Shown piece by piece: positions 48,616 through 57,902 of a stretch of DNA of 64,000 nucleotides (the stretch's first letter is position 1; every line of letters begins with the position of its first letter). A program made the position numbers and the translations under genes. This DNA is from MPNP01 sp963668325 (lineage in GTDB: Bacteria; Pseudomonadota; Alphaproteobacteria; Rhodobacterales; Rhodobacteraceae). The notes below the pieces were generated by a model. The model did not search any database, was not told the DNA's origin, and worked only from the letters and a program-made list of their open reading frames with translations. The stretch spans positions 3,162,001 through 3,226,000 of the forward strand of contig OY764222.1 in assembly GCA_963668325.1 (NCBI GenBank), given 5' to 3'.

Positions 48616-48780
48616 ATGACCTTGGATTCTGTTAACGTCGACCCACCTGGCTTTGAGAGTCCTGAAAATAAAAAAATAATTCAACCTTCAATATTTACGG
48701 CCATCCCTCACTATTTGCCGTTGGGGATATTTCCACTTATATTTCTTGCTGCAACCCTTGGCGGATGGTGGCTGCTACCC
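48616..48780 (+). pseudogene. AlkB-like monooxygenase, 5' fragment
   Basis: Encodes the first 55 residues, including a first membrane helix (LGIFPLIFLAATLGGWWLLP). The frame is broken at 48780 by an IS4-type element and runs 14 codons into it. Joining it to 51439 with one copy of the 11-bp duplication gives GGWWLLPAFVFMSV in one frame of 793 codons. This shows the gene was intact before insertion. Confidence 0.85.
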
Positions 48781-48908
48781 TATCAATGTATCACACTTGA
48801 CTCTGCAGGCAGGTTTAGTTGTTAGAATCCTTGGTCAAGGCTGGTGTACCGACTGGTATCATCATGATTGTTGTTTTTTTCTAATTATTTCACCTTGGAT
48901 TTCTTACC

Positions 48909-49010
48909 TTATTTCGGCAGAAGTGGGACAAAATTTTTCAGGATGCTACAATTTTATTAATAAAATCAATTTCCCTGCTATTTCTTTCCCAAGCTGTTCC
49001 ATTTAACCCC
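48909..49010. repeat. Relic of a transposon end, copy A
   Basis: About 100 bp starting TTATTTCGGCAGAAGTGGG is similar (about three quarters identical by eye) to 59967-60060, including TTTTAATAAAATCAATTTCCC-like sequence. It lies inside the non-coding left part of the IS4-type element, so it is an older nested insertion remnant or a captured end of the transposon family found at 60-64 kb. Confidence 0.6.
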
Positions 49011-49134
49011 TGATAAAGCTTACCCGAAGCAAAGGGCGATTAACCAGGATTGATTATTGTGCCAAACAAACCGTCCAGGCAACAGCGTCCCCCACGAGGG
49101 TTATATATTACGCTGACCGAAGGATGGTCACGGC

Positions 49135-51375
49135 TTACCCGTGACCAGGATCTTCATGCCGGCCAAGATCAGTTAGAGCAGCCTGGTAGCCCATCATGTA
49201 GTTGTTTAGAAACAACAGGCCTTCCCAGAGCTTCTGGGTTCCGGGTAGCGGTTGGCGCCTGCTGGGATGGAACCCGGCCAAACCAGCAATCAGAACCACA
49301 AACTCGGCCATGGTCATATCTTCGGGTGGACCTCTGGGAACCTTGAGATGCCGCCAGCGGCTCACCGAACACAAGACGGTCAGCATCATCGGTGATTCAT
49401 GTTGCCGGGCCCAATCCTTCGGATGCTCGGACGCCAGACGGGACAATTCCCAGACACGCATGGCGGTGATGGCATCAAAGGCCAGACACTTGGCCAGGTC
49501 TTCAGCCGCATCAAGCCGGCGGTCCTGCAGACGAGTTCCGACCTTAAGCGCATGGAAAAAGCGTTCAATGCTCCAGCGCCGCTCATAGAATTGCAAGGTT
49601 TCAATGGCAAGGGCACGCCCGGGCTGTTGCCTGGTGGTGGTTTGCAACATCCAGTGCAAGGCCTTGTGCTTGGGCGGTGGGCTCTCCTCACGAGCTTCGA
49701 CTACAATCGCCCGCAACGGCTTCTCGTCCTTGGCCGTGTGAGGTGGTACCAGGGTAACCTCACAACAGCGTAAGGTCAGGGTTGCGGTCCGAGCGGCCCG
49801 ACGTTGGGGGCCACCTCGGCGTGGCACCGCAATGCGGCGGGTTCCCAATGAGGGCTGCCTGGCCATGTATTGCCAGAGGTCGATCGCTTCCCCATCAGCT
49901 GTCTTGACCCGGCGTTTGACGCCTTTGTTGGCGCGGACCAGAAGCTCGGTATCAAGCGTACGGGCGTGGGTCAACAACTCCCAGAAATCACCTTCCCGGT
50001 CACAAATCGTCACCACCCGGCTGGCCGGACACACCTCGGCCAATTCGGCCGAGCGGTCCAACATCCTGACCCAGCGCCGGCTGTCGTTGGACGGATCTTG
50101 TCGAAACGATACATCCATGTCATAGAGACCCAACGGTCGTCCCGCCGGCGTGACGGCCACACCACAGTGCGGCAGAAGACCACGCGTTCCTTTGCCACCG
50201 CCACCAAGATGATCCAGCCCCACAGTCGCCACCAGCGTGTCATAGTTCAGGGTGGTGGTGTCCTGCACGGCCAAAACCACCGATTGGGACCGACAACGCT
50301 CCACGGTCGCTTCATAATGGGAGAACATTATATCGTCCATCTTGATAGCCTCATTCGATAATAAGCGATACGCGGCCTGTTGGTCGGCCGCACGCGGAAA
50401 AAGAGCCGGCAGGGCAACTCCAGGTGCCGCCAGCCAGGCTTGGCCCATGGCCATGATCCGGCGGCGAATACGCCCATCAGGATAGGCACAGCGGGCATAT
50501 TCCCTTGTGGCCCACTCACCCTCACACCACGGCTCCGAGGTCTGGCCCAGAACACGAGCCGGTTCAACACACAGTTGCGCCTGCCAGTTGTCTACCAACG
50601 GTTGCAACCAGACCTGCCGCCGGATACCCGAACGCCGACCTGATGAGCACCGGGGACAACAAGACCAACCAGCCGAGCGATAACTGGTACCGGTATATCC
50701 CGGGGCCACAAAAGTTTGTAATAACACTGGACGCTGCTGATAATAATAGGCCCAATCATCAGCAATGCAACTGGTCGCCAGTTGTAGGGCCCGCGAGGCC
50801 AGACCATGGACCCGTACCGATGGCAAAAGCAAAAATCGGTTGTTGCACAGCACCCGGCCAATATGAGCATGGCGAGCCTTCACTGACCAGCCAATAACTT
50901 CATCCCGTGGAAGCAGTTGCAAGCCCGCACTGACAAAACTGAGACCGCCCAGGATACCATAACGCGAGGAGCGTAGCCAATAGAGTATACGTCCACCCGG
51001 TGAACGCCTCCACCCTTCGGGATGATGGCTGGCCATCATTTTTTCCCAGGCCAAACGCTCGGTTTTAGTTACACGCGCCACGCTGAGGGTGCCCAGTTCC
51101 GACAAGCTACACTTAATGGTTTGATCTGGAAACCCGGTTGGTAAAGAGGCATGAGCCTCCGGCATCACGACCTGGGCGGCTGGCAAGGAGACCTCAAGAA
51201 GCGCGGCCAGTTTCGGTAGAAGTTTCTGGGCAGCCGCTCGGCTACTCAACTGCTCGCGATGGCAAAGGGCTTCAGCCAAGGCTGTGCGAGACAGCCCGGA
51301 AACCTCAGTGTTCTGACAAACCTGCCTGAACCAGCAAGCAGTGTCGGATGAAAGTTGAAAAGTACCAATAAACAT
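49135..51375 (-). CDS. IS4-family transposase with N-terminal DruA-like (DUF4338) domain
   Basis: 746 aa. Residues about 85-240 match DUF4338/DruA: RYGILGGLSFVSAGLQL, then IGWSVKARHAHIGRVLCNNR, LPSVRVHGLASRAL and PVLLQTFVAPGYTGTSYRSA. Residues about 275-360 resemble the Tn5-type DNA-binding region (ADQQAAYRLLSNE). Residues about 370-700 are a DDE core with VQDTTTLNYD, TICDREGDFWELL and the YREK motif YERRWSIERFFHALK. The fusion is one uninterrupted frame and longer than usual IS4 transposases. Boundaries of the element confirm it as the transposase. Confidence 0.88.
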   Translation of the reverse strand: MFIGTFQLSSDTACWFRQVCQNTEVSGLSRTALAEALCHREQLSSRAAAQKLLPKLAALLEVSLPAAQVVMPEAHASLPTGFPDQTIKCSLSELGTLSVARVTKTERLAWEKMMASHHPEGWRRSPGGRILYWLRSSRYGILGGLSFVSAGLQLLPRDEVIGWSVKARHAHIGRVLCNNRFLLLPSVRVHGLASRALQLATSCIADDWAYYYQQRPVLLQTFVAPGYTGTSYRSAGWSCCPRCSSGRRSGIRRQVWLQPLVDNWQAQLCVEPARVLGQTSEPWCEGEWATREYARCAYPDGRIRRRIMAMGQAWLAAPGVALPALFPRAADQQAAYRLLSNEAIKMDDIMFSHYEATVERCRSQSVVLAVQDTTTLNYDTLVATVGLDHLGGGGKGTRGLLPHCGVAVTPAGRPLGLYDMDVSFRQDPSNDSRRWVRMLDRSAELAEVCPASRVVTICDREGDFWELLTHARTLDTELLVRANKGVKRRVKTADGEAIDLWQYMARQPSLGTRRIAVPRRGGPQRRAARTATLTLRCCEVTLVPPHTAKDEKPLRAIVVEAREESPPPKHKALHWMLQTTTRQQPGRALAIETLQFYERRWSIERFFHALKVGTRLQDRRLDAAEDLAKCLAFDAITAMRVWELSRLASEHPKDWARQHESPMMLTVLCSVSRWRHLKVPRGPPEDMTMAEFVVLIAGLAGFHPSRRQPLPGTQKLWEGLLFLNNYMMGYQAALTDLGRHEDPGHG

Positions 51376-51438
51376 GGCATAGTGATTCGCATAAAATCAT
51401 TGCAGAGTCAAGTGTGATACATTGATAGGCTGCTACCC

Positions 51439-53655
51439 GCCTTTGTCTTTATGAGCGTAACGGGCTTGTTTGATAAATTGCTTGGGGTTGATGGCAAAAG
51501 CATGGATCCCTACGAAACGACTGAGAAAGGTTTGTTTTGGCATAATCTTCCGGTATGGATTTGGGCGTGCTTGTGGCCCATAACCCTCATCTATGGTATG
51601 TGGCAGATTTTAATTGCCGATCAATTGTCGACATGGGAGTGTGTAGCACTGGCAATTATTTTGGCCATGGAAGCTCAAGCGGTATTTGTGATTGGACATG
51701 AATTGATCCACCGAAGAGTTCCTTGGGAACGACGCCTAGGTGAGTTCTTGCTGGCCTCCGCCTCCTATCCGACATACGCCACTGAGCATGTCTACATACA
51801 TCATGCCAAGGTTGGAACGCCCTATGATGTGGGCTCAGCTCCCAGGGGTGAAAGCTTTTGGCATTATCTTCCAAAAGAACTTATTAGTAATATCACCAAT
51901 TCCTGGGCGTTGGACCGGAATCGTCTTGCCCGACGTGGGCTTCCAGTATGGCATTACTCGAACCCTTTCTGGCGCTATGGGTTTGGCCTTTTATTCTGGC
52001 ATGGGATTGCATTTTGGATGGGTGGCATTTGGGCTATTCCTATCTTTGCCTTTCTTGGATTCGGCTGTGTCTTTTCTATGAAAATCAGTAATTATCTCCA
52101 ACATTACGGATTGCGTCGGGTCTTATTACCAAGCGGCAGGTGGGAGAAAGTCGCTCCTCGCCATTCATGGAGCGCTGATTGGAAGTTCAGTAACTGGATG
52201 TTTTTCAATATGCAAAGGCATGCTGATCATCATGCAACTGCCTCACGGCATTATCCATTGCTTCAGGTACGAGGTCCAGAAGAATCACCTGAACTACCTG
52301 GCACTTATGCAGATATGATGAATATTGTATTAAGGCCCAAAAAATGGTTTGCAAAAATGGACCCGCTTATCGAGCAATGGCGTAAGTATTTTTATCCTGA
52401 CATGGATGATTGGGGTGCTTATGACAGTCCGGTTGCCATGGCAAGACCGGACGATTTTGGGGCTATCGCAGAAATTTTTGGAGCTTCCCCAAGACTAGCC
52501 AAATGGATTGAAAGTCATCCAAAGTTGCTTGATAGCCTTAAAACGAGAGAATTCATTGATCTTGACCTACCCAAGGGCTTTGATGCTAATCCGGAATTCG
52601 ATTCGGTAGTTCGTAAAGGGTTGGCAAGAGTTTACTGGACATATGAAATGGACGTTCAGGAGATGAAGGACCGGATTGGAGAATGGCCCGCCGCTGATGC
52701 AAATGAAACTGCCCTTATTGTCCAGGGATGGTCGAATGACAAGGCTTTCCAAATTGGTATGCATGTCGTTCGAGGGAATTTGACACCCACAGAAGCCTCC
52801 ATAGCGTATTCCAATTTGGCTGAAGCTTCGGTATCGATCGTGCTGGAAGCTGTTATAGCTGATTTTGAGGAACGTATTGGGCCTCTTCCTTTATCGCTTG
52901 GTACCATTTTCTTGAACGATCTTGCCACAAGAGAGGTTCAACCTGGTTCAAAACTTGATCTCGTTTTTGTCCTTGACAGTAAGGATGATGCGCTGGGTGC
53001 ACGAGTAAGTCTTCGATTTAAAGAGGTTCTAGATAAATTGACTTCAGAGAGTTTGACTTTTGTTCCAATTTCTGGTGATTCCAATGCAGCAAAATCGATT
53101 TCGATATCTGGTCTTGAAGAACAATACAAAAGCCAAAAAGCCCAAGCAATATCCATTTTGACCAAGTCCAGATGTATTTATGAAAGTGGCACATCTGATA
53201 TGGCAAAGCTGTTTAATGCCGAACGAACCAAACTCCTTTCAGCCAAATCATTTGTGGAACCTCTACTTGGTAATTTAGGTAAGGAGAGAAGCGTTGAAGA
53301 AACAATGTCTATTAATACAACTGTTAGTCAGATCTTGATGGATATCGACAGAGCTGCTCGATACCTTGCATTATCAAAGGAAGATCCAGATCTTGTAAAG
53401 GAGGCCTTGCCAGCTGAATACATTCTTGCCAAAGTAGGTTATGGAAGGTTGGCCAAGGCAGGTTCAACCTGGAGAGAATTGCAGGGTGCCATGGCTCTTG
53501 CTGGGGAAGACGACCTTGAAGGCTATTCCTCTAGCGTGCAAAGGGAAGTTGCGCAAACCTGTGGTTATAAGGATATTCGATCTCTGAAAACTAGGATTGA
53601 CGAAGAAGCTATTTCAACCACTGAACAGGTTAATTCCATATTTCAAATTCCATGA
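51439..53655 (+). pseudogene. AlkB-type monooxygenase fused to a GlnE-like domain, 3' part
   Basis: This fragment of 738 codons carries all AlkB di-iron histidine boxes: HELIHRR, HVYIHHAK, NYLQHYG and MQRHADHHATASRHY. About residue 390 of the restored 793-aa protein a second domain begins (IAEIFGASPRLAKWIESHP; then FQIGMHVVRGNLTPTEAS and PGSKLDLVFVLD), which matches glutamine-synthetase adenylyltransferase (GlnE), but the SDLDL metal motif reads SKLDL, so catalysis is doubtful. ATG 51451 could restart translation without the first membrane helix. It heads the RiPP biosynthetic genes. Confidence 0.8.
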
Positions 53656-53709
53656 TAATCTACTAGGAACAGATACGATTAACTGGGTTTCACAAGCTAA
53701 CATAATCTC

Positions 53710-56001
53710 TTGCAAAACATTCTTACAAAATCTACTCAGGCAGATCGAGGATTTATCAACCGACCTGTACTAACACCGCATTTGCAATACCGTATTCATG
53801 AGGACCAGCAGGTTTTGTTGGTATCTGAGTTTTTCAATACTTTGATAAAGGGAAAGATATATTGTATTCTCCTCCCTCTCCTTGATGGGTCTCATACCCT
53901 GGACGAAATCATCAATGAACTTGTAGGTCAGCACTCTACCTCGGATGTTCTAGGAACAGTCTACTCCCTTTCAGCTAGGGGATATATTGTATCCGCAGAA
54001 CATGGATTTGACGTAGGCCAGGCCGCCTATTGGTCAACTCTAGGAGCGACTCCCCGCTGGGCAGAGCAACAACTAAAGAATGCAAGCATCGCTATTGAAG
54101 GCTGTGAAAGTTCTTTTGCAAATCATCTTAAGGAAAATGGCGTCAATGTTGTTTCTGCAAAAGCTGGATTAACTATTGTAACGTGTAACAATTATCTTGA
54201 AGCGCATCTTCAAGAATTAAACAATCGTTTTCTTGCACAAAATACTCCATGGATTTTAGTCCGTCCAGTTGGCATAGAGCCGATGTTTGGTCCGGTTTTT
54301 AATGCAGATGGTATCAGTGCCTGTTGGGAATGCCTTGCCAGTCGCCTTCGCTGTCATCAGGAAGTCCACGAATTTCTTAGAAGCATCGGTGGTGAAAATT
54401 CTGCCTTTAAACCAGGCCCTGCCAATAGTTATTTAAGTGAATCAGTTAATAGGCTGATCGCGGCAGAGATATTAAAATGGATTGTACTGGAAGATGCCGC
54501 CGTAATTCACAATCATGTAATCACCTTTAATACGAGAAGTTTTGAAACTGCCAGGCATAAGGTTATTCGAAGACCTCAATGTTTGTCCTGCGGTGCTAAG
54601 GAATTGTTTGATCCCAACCGCAAACCATTTCCCTTGCAGTTGACCATGAATCCAAATAATGGCCAACATTGTGGCGGTGCACGTTCAGTGCCACCTGAGG
54701 TCACTTTAGCAAAATACAAGCACTTGGTAAGCCCGATAAGCGGTGTTGCCACCTGGTTATCTCGAACGACTGAAGATACAGACCCATGGTTGCATGTCTA
54801 TTGGGCCGGAAATAATCATGGCTTGAAGATCAAAAGTCTGAATACACTCCGCCGAAGCCTCAGAAGCAAAAGCTCTGGTAAAGGTAGCAATCCTATACAA
54901 TCCCAGGTAAGTGCACTGTGTGAAGCCGTAGAACGATACTCAGGTGTGTGTATGGGAGATGAAATTCGGATAAGCAAAAGTTATGACGATTTTACTCTCG
55001 ACAAGGATGCCATTCATCCCAATGATGTTCAACTATTCAGTGAAAACCAACTCAAAAATGCTGAATCAATAAATTCTGAAGGGCATCCACACAACTGGGT
55101 ACCCAAAAAACTAGACTCAGGTCTGAAGTTGGATTGGACCCCTGTATGGTCATTTACGCAACAAAGACATCGATATCTTCCTACATCCATGCTCTACTTC
55201 ATGACCTCAGAATTACGGAAGCCTTCAGACTTGATTGCAGATTCAAATGGTTGTGCTGCTGGCAACACCCTGGAAGAAGCCATTTTACAGGGCTTCTATG
55301 AGCTTGTTGAAAGAGATTCTTTCGCAATCTGGTGGTATAATCAACTTCGAATGCCTGCAGTTGATCTTGCAAGCTTTGATGACCAATACCTGAATCAAGC
55401 CCAGCAATACTATAAGCAATACCAGCGGGATTTATGGATGTTAGATATCACCTCTGATATCGGCATACCAACCTTTGTAGCAATATCTCACCGTCCCGAC
55501 GGCCAAACTGAAGATATTATCTATGGTGCAGGGGCACACCACGATCCAAAAACTGCAGCTTTGCGAGCCTTATGTGAGTTGAACCAATGCCTGACCTGGT
55601 TGCCCCCCGGTGATAATGATGGGCACCCATCAATTGATGATCCAATGGTATTGTCATGGTGGAAAAATAGCCTGCTTAAAGATTGTCCCTGGCTTGTACC
55701 TGCAACCGATAGCCAGCCCTCTACTTTGTCTTCTCCTTTTAACCAGCTGAATTTTCCTGACATAAAACAAGAAGTGGAGTATTGCCAATCTTTGGTCGAG
55801 GAAAAAGGTATGGAATTTTTGGTACTAGATCAAACCCGGCCTGACATCGGGTTAAATGTCGTGAGGGTAATTGTTCCTGGGATGAGGCATTTTTGGGCAA
55901 GATTAGCCCCGGGGCGTCTTTATGACGCCCCTGTAAGTATGGGATATCACAAAATTCCCCTTAAAGAATTAGAAATGAACAAAGTACCTGTGGTTGCCTA
56001 A
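53710..56001 (+). CDS. TOMM cyclodehydratase: fused E1-like (C) and YcaO (D) protein
   Basis: 763 aa. Residues about 1-320 are the E1/SagC-like half that binds the precursor leader; its zinc cysteines are in CWECLASRLRC and CLSCG. Residues about 335-763 are a YcaO domain with ATP-binding blocks SQVSALCEAVERYSG and CAAGNTLEEAILQGFYELVERD. Such fusions convert Cys, Ser or Thr in a precursor to azolines using ATP. The C-terminus ends KVPVVA without the usual PxPxP tail. The start is a TTG with a poor ribosome site. It lies 54 bp after the AlkB-GlnE gene. Confidence 0.88.
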   Translation: MQNILTKSTQADRGFINRPVLTPHLQYRIHEDQQVLLVSEFFNTLIKGKIYCILLPLLDGSHTLDEIINELVGQHSTSDVLGTVYSLSARGYIVSAEHGFDVGQAAYWSTLGATPRWAEQQLKNASIAIEGCESSFANHLKENGVNVVSAKAGLTIVTCNNYLEAHLQELNNRFLAQNTPWILVRPVGIEPMFGPVFNADGISACWECLASRLRCHQEVHEFLRSIGGENSAFKPGPANSYLSESVNRLIAAEILKWIVLEDAAVIHNHVITFNTRSFETARHKVIRRPQCLSCGAKELFDPNRKPFPLQLTMNPNNGQHCGGARSVPPEVTLAKYKHLVSPISGVATWLSRTTEDTDPWLHVYWAGNNHGLKIKSLNTLRRSLRSKSSGKGSNPIQSQVSALCEAVERYSGVCMGDEIRISKSYDDFTLDKDAIHPNDVQLFSENQLKNAESINSEGHPHNWVPKKLDSGLKLDWTPVWSFTQQRHRYLPTSMLYFMTSELRKPSDLIADSNGCAAGNTLEEAILQGFYELVERDSFAIWWYNQLRMPAVDLASFDDQYLNQAQQYYKQYQRDLWMLDITSDIGIPTFVAISHRPDGQTEDIIYGAGAHHDPKTAALRALCELNQCLTWLPPGDNDGHPSIDDPMVLSWWKNSLLKDCPWLVPATDSQPSTLSSPFNQLNFPDIKQEVEYCQSLVEEKGMEFLVLDQTRPDIGLNVVRVIVPGMRHFWARLAPGRLYDAPVSMGYHKIPLKELEMNKVPVVA

Positions 56002-56010
56002 GGAGTTAAA

Positions 56011-57129
56011 ATGGAATTTAAACAAGCACTGGCTCAAACCCAAAGCAGATTGTCACAAGAGGGCAGCGATATGGGTTTCCTATTCGAACAATCAAAAAGT
56101 TGGACTACAGAAACACTTGTGGGAGAAAATGAATGGAACAAAATATTAGCTTGTGCCAAGAATCTTCCAATTTCGATGGGTACATTTCCATTCGGTTTTG
56201 AGTTTCCCTTACAAACCAGAAAACCACAAGCCGATATTGGGGTTTCTCTCGCAGGAGGTACATCTGCGAGCAAAATTTTTCTCGATCGAGCCAAGCATTC
56301 TGAATCGGATTTACTTGCAGGTACCATTGTCAAACTTTTCAAACAAATGGAGGATAACTTTTTCCTGCGTGGCATAGTTGACCAAAAAGTAATGTTGGAA
56401 TTTGATGTAGGTTCAGCAAAAGAAGCCATTCCTGAACTTCCGGGTTTTTTTCTATATCCCGGCAGGAATCCAATCAATGGTGGTAAGGGGAAGGTTAATG
56501 AAGTCTTGACTGTGGCAGATGCACTTTTTTCTTGTGCAGGATGGAAATTGGACCGGACTGAACAAGACAAACTTGAACAGATATATTTAGCTCAACCCAA
56601 TAATACCCGGATGGATTCCTTTGGAATTTTTCCATCGCGGTCTCGTGGCATCAGGTTTGCCGTCATGGGATTAAATACTTCAACAGCTCTTGATTCATTC
56701 CTCAAAGCCATTGAATGGCCTGGAGATACTTCGATTGTTCAAGGTGTAGTAAAATCCCTGCACGAAAGAGCACAGATAGTTCAGAGCGGAGTAAATTTGG
56801 ACGTTAACGAGGAGGGTTTGGGGTCTACACTTGGCCTGACTGCCATAGTAAAACAGAGACACCCCAATGATCCACAGTATTGGCTTGATGACACAAATTT
56901 GTGGACACCATTCCTAGATGCATTAGGTCAGGAAGAAATAGTTGTTAAAGAGAAGTTGGTAGCACTTAGGGGCTGGATGTCCAAACCAATGATATTATAC
57001 GGCAAGACTGGTCGCTTTGTTGTTCTCCGTGGAATACACCACATAAAGTTTGTTATTTCCGAGGGGGCACTAAGTAAGGTTAAAGCTTACGTATTTATGG
57101 TCTTTACAACTGCGGACCCGTCGCAATAG
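56011..57129 (+). CDS. Unknown protein in the TOMM cluster
   Basis: 372 aa, 9 bp after the cyclodehydratase gene with an AAGGAG ribosome site, so surely co-expressed. I do not recognise the family. It has no signal peptide or membrane helix and no flavin-binding pattern of a SagB dehydrogenase. Features: PFGFEFPLQTRKPQADIGVSL near residue 60 in part, PGFFLYPGRNPINGG near 145, and a C-terminal half rich in beta strands (FGIFPSRSRGIRFAVMGLN). A peptide-tailoring, scaffold or immunity role is possible but unsupported. Confidence 0.7.
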   Translation: MEFKQALAQTQSRLSQEGSDMGFLFEQSKSWTTETLVGENEWNKILACAKNLPISMGTFPFGFEFPLQTRKPQADIGVSLAGGTSASKIFLDRAKHSESDLLAGTIVKLFKQMEDNFFLRGIVDQKVMLEFDVGSAKEAIPELPGFFLYPGRNPINGGKGKVNEVLTVADALFSCAGWKLDRTEQDKLEQIYLAQPNNTRMDSFGIFPSRSRGIRFAVMGLNTSTALDSFLKAIEWPGDTSIVQGVVKSLHERAQIVQSGVNLDVNEEGLGSTLGLTAIVKQRHPNDPQYWLDDTNLWTPFLDALGQEEIVVKEKLVALRGWMSKPMILYGKTGRFVVLRGIHHIKFVISEGALSKVKAYVFMVFTTADPSQ

Positions 57130-57261
57130 GGGTATCAGTATAATTTTCCAACCGGGAATATAAATTTTTATAACTAAAGCCGATATCACCGATTAAATAA
57201 TATATGGTGTTAAGGTGTGGGGTAAATTAATTCCACTTGCATTGCGAAAATCGCTACTGAA

Positions 57262-57513
57262 TTAAAAACACATAGAAAATCCTGCTGAAACTGCCTCAAG
57301 TCGTTCCTCTGAAATTTTGGGATCGGGCGGTAGGGCAATGTGAACTGTCTGCATGTCACTTTCGTGGACATGGATTGAAATCGAATCAGGTATTGTAATC
57401 TCAAATTCTTTAGACAATGTACTCCTTGGTTCAGCCAGCAACTCTTGGCGAAAGGTGGCATCAATTGCAGATTTATCAACAATATGCTTCATCATTTCTT
57501 CACCACTTTGCAT
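57262..57513 (-). CDS. TOMM precursor peptide 1, nitrile-hydratase-like leader, core FSMCF
   Basis: 83 aa. The leader resembles the nitrile hydratase alpha-subunit family (NHLP): DKSAIDATFRQELLAEP, an IHVHES-DMQTVHIALPP segment, then ISEERLEAVSAG. Cleavage after SAG would leave the five-residue core FSMCF, with one Ser and one Cys as heterocyclisation sites. AAAGGAG precedes the ATG. It is convergent with the biosynthetic operon and has a near-identical paralogue at 57893. Confidence 0.85.
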   Translation of the reverse strand: MQSGEEMMKHIVDKSAIDATFRQELLAEPRSTLSKEFEITIPDSISIHVHESDMQTVHIALPPDPKISEERLEAVSAGFSMCF

Positions 57514-57892
57514 AATAATCTCCTTTAACAGTAATTGTTTGATTCCAACATTATATATAATTTCAACCTTTACAAAATCTTTTTTACATTGTTATTACTT
57601 CAACTCCATCAACCATATTACCACCTGAGATCTAGTTTGGAGAAACCAAAGAGGCTTTAGCGGTTCACCCTGGGTCGGGCATGCTCTTTTCCGCTCTTAT
57701 AAGAACGCTTACTTTTACCACAGCAATCTACAGGGAAAAATCCCTACTTTAATTCTCGTCTACAAATTTGAGGAAAGACAAAAACAGCTATCATTCCACA
57801 ACGAAAAAATTAGCTGCATTACTGTCAGCAATAAGGAATGCTTTCATGAAACATTTGGCAATAACCCTTGCTGGTAATTGCCAAAAATTAAT
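57514..57892 (-). other. Intergenic region between the two precursor genes
   Basis: This 379-bp gap carries the promoter of precursor 1 (see 57550-57585) and, near its other end, the 3' trailer of precursor 2. A small hairpin AGGGAAAAATCCCT lies near 57735. I see no gene in it; one short frame without a start is present on the minus strand around 57660-57740. Confidence 0.4.
57550..57585 (-). promoter_or_regulatory. Candidate promoter of precursor 1
   Basis: On the minus strand TATAAT (57555-57550) is preceded by TTTTGT 16 bp upstream. The complementary plus-strand sequence CAAAATCTTTTTT (57573-57585) recurs at 58211-58223 in front of precursor 2 at nearly the same distance from its ATG (60 and 67 bp). 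Confidence 0.4.
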
Positions 57893-57902
57893 TTACCAGC
57901 AA
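57868..57902 (-). promoter_or_regulatory. Hairpin covering the core end and stop of precursor 2
   Basis: TTGCTGGTAA (57868-57877) and its complement TTACCAGCAA (57893-57902) form a 10-bp stem with a 15-nt loop. One arm encodes the last core residues and the stop codon of precursor 2. No T-run follows. It may act as a 3' stabilising structure. Confidence 0.4.

Larger units (their letters stand above)
48781..51427. mobile_element. IS4-type element inserted in the alkB-like gene
   Basis: The 2647-bp element has perfect 27-bp terminal inverted repeats (start TATCAATGTATCACACTTGA, 48781-48807 and 51401-51427) and is flanked by the 11-bp direct repeat GGCTGCTACCC (48770-48780 and 51428-51438). The 10-12 bp duplication fits the IS4 family. 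It holds one large transposase gene on the minus strand and a 354-bp non-coding left part that contains a transposon-end relic. Confidence 0.93.

Noticed and set aside
49135..51375. A Druantia phage-defence system
   Set aside because: Only a DruA-like domain is present and it is fused to a DDE transposase inside an element with clear ends; no DruB-E genes are nearby.
57650..57745. A third short precursor-like frame with two adjacent cysteines between the two precursor genes
   Set aside because: It has no start codon, no leader similarity and a stop directly upstream.
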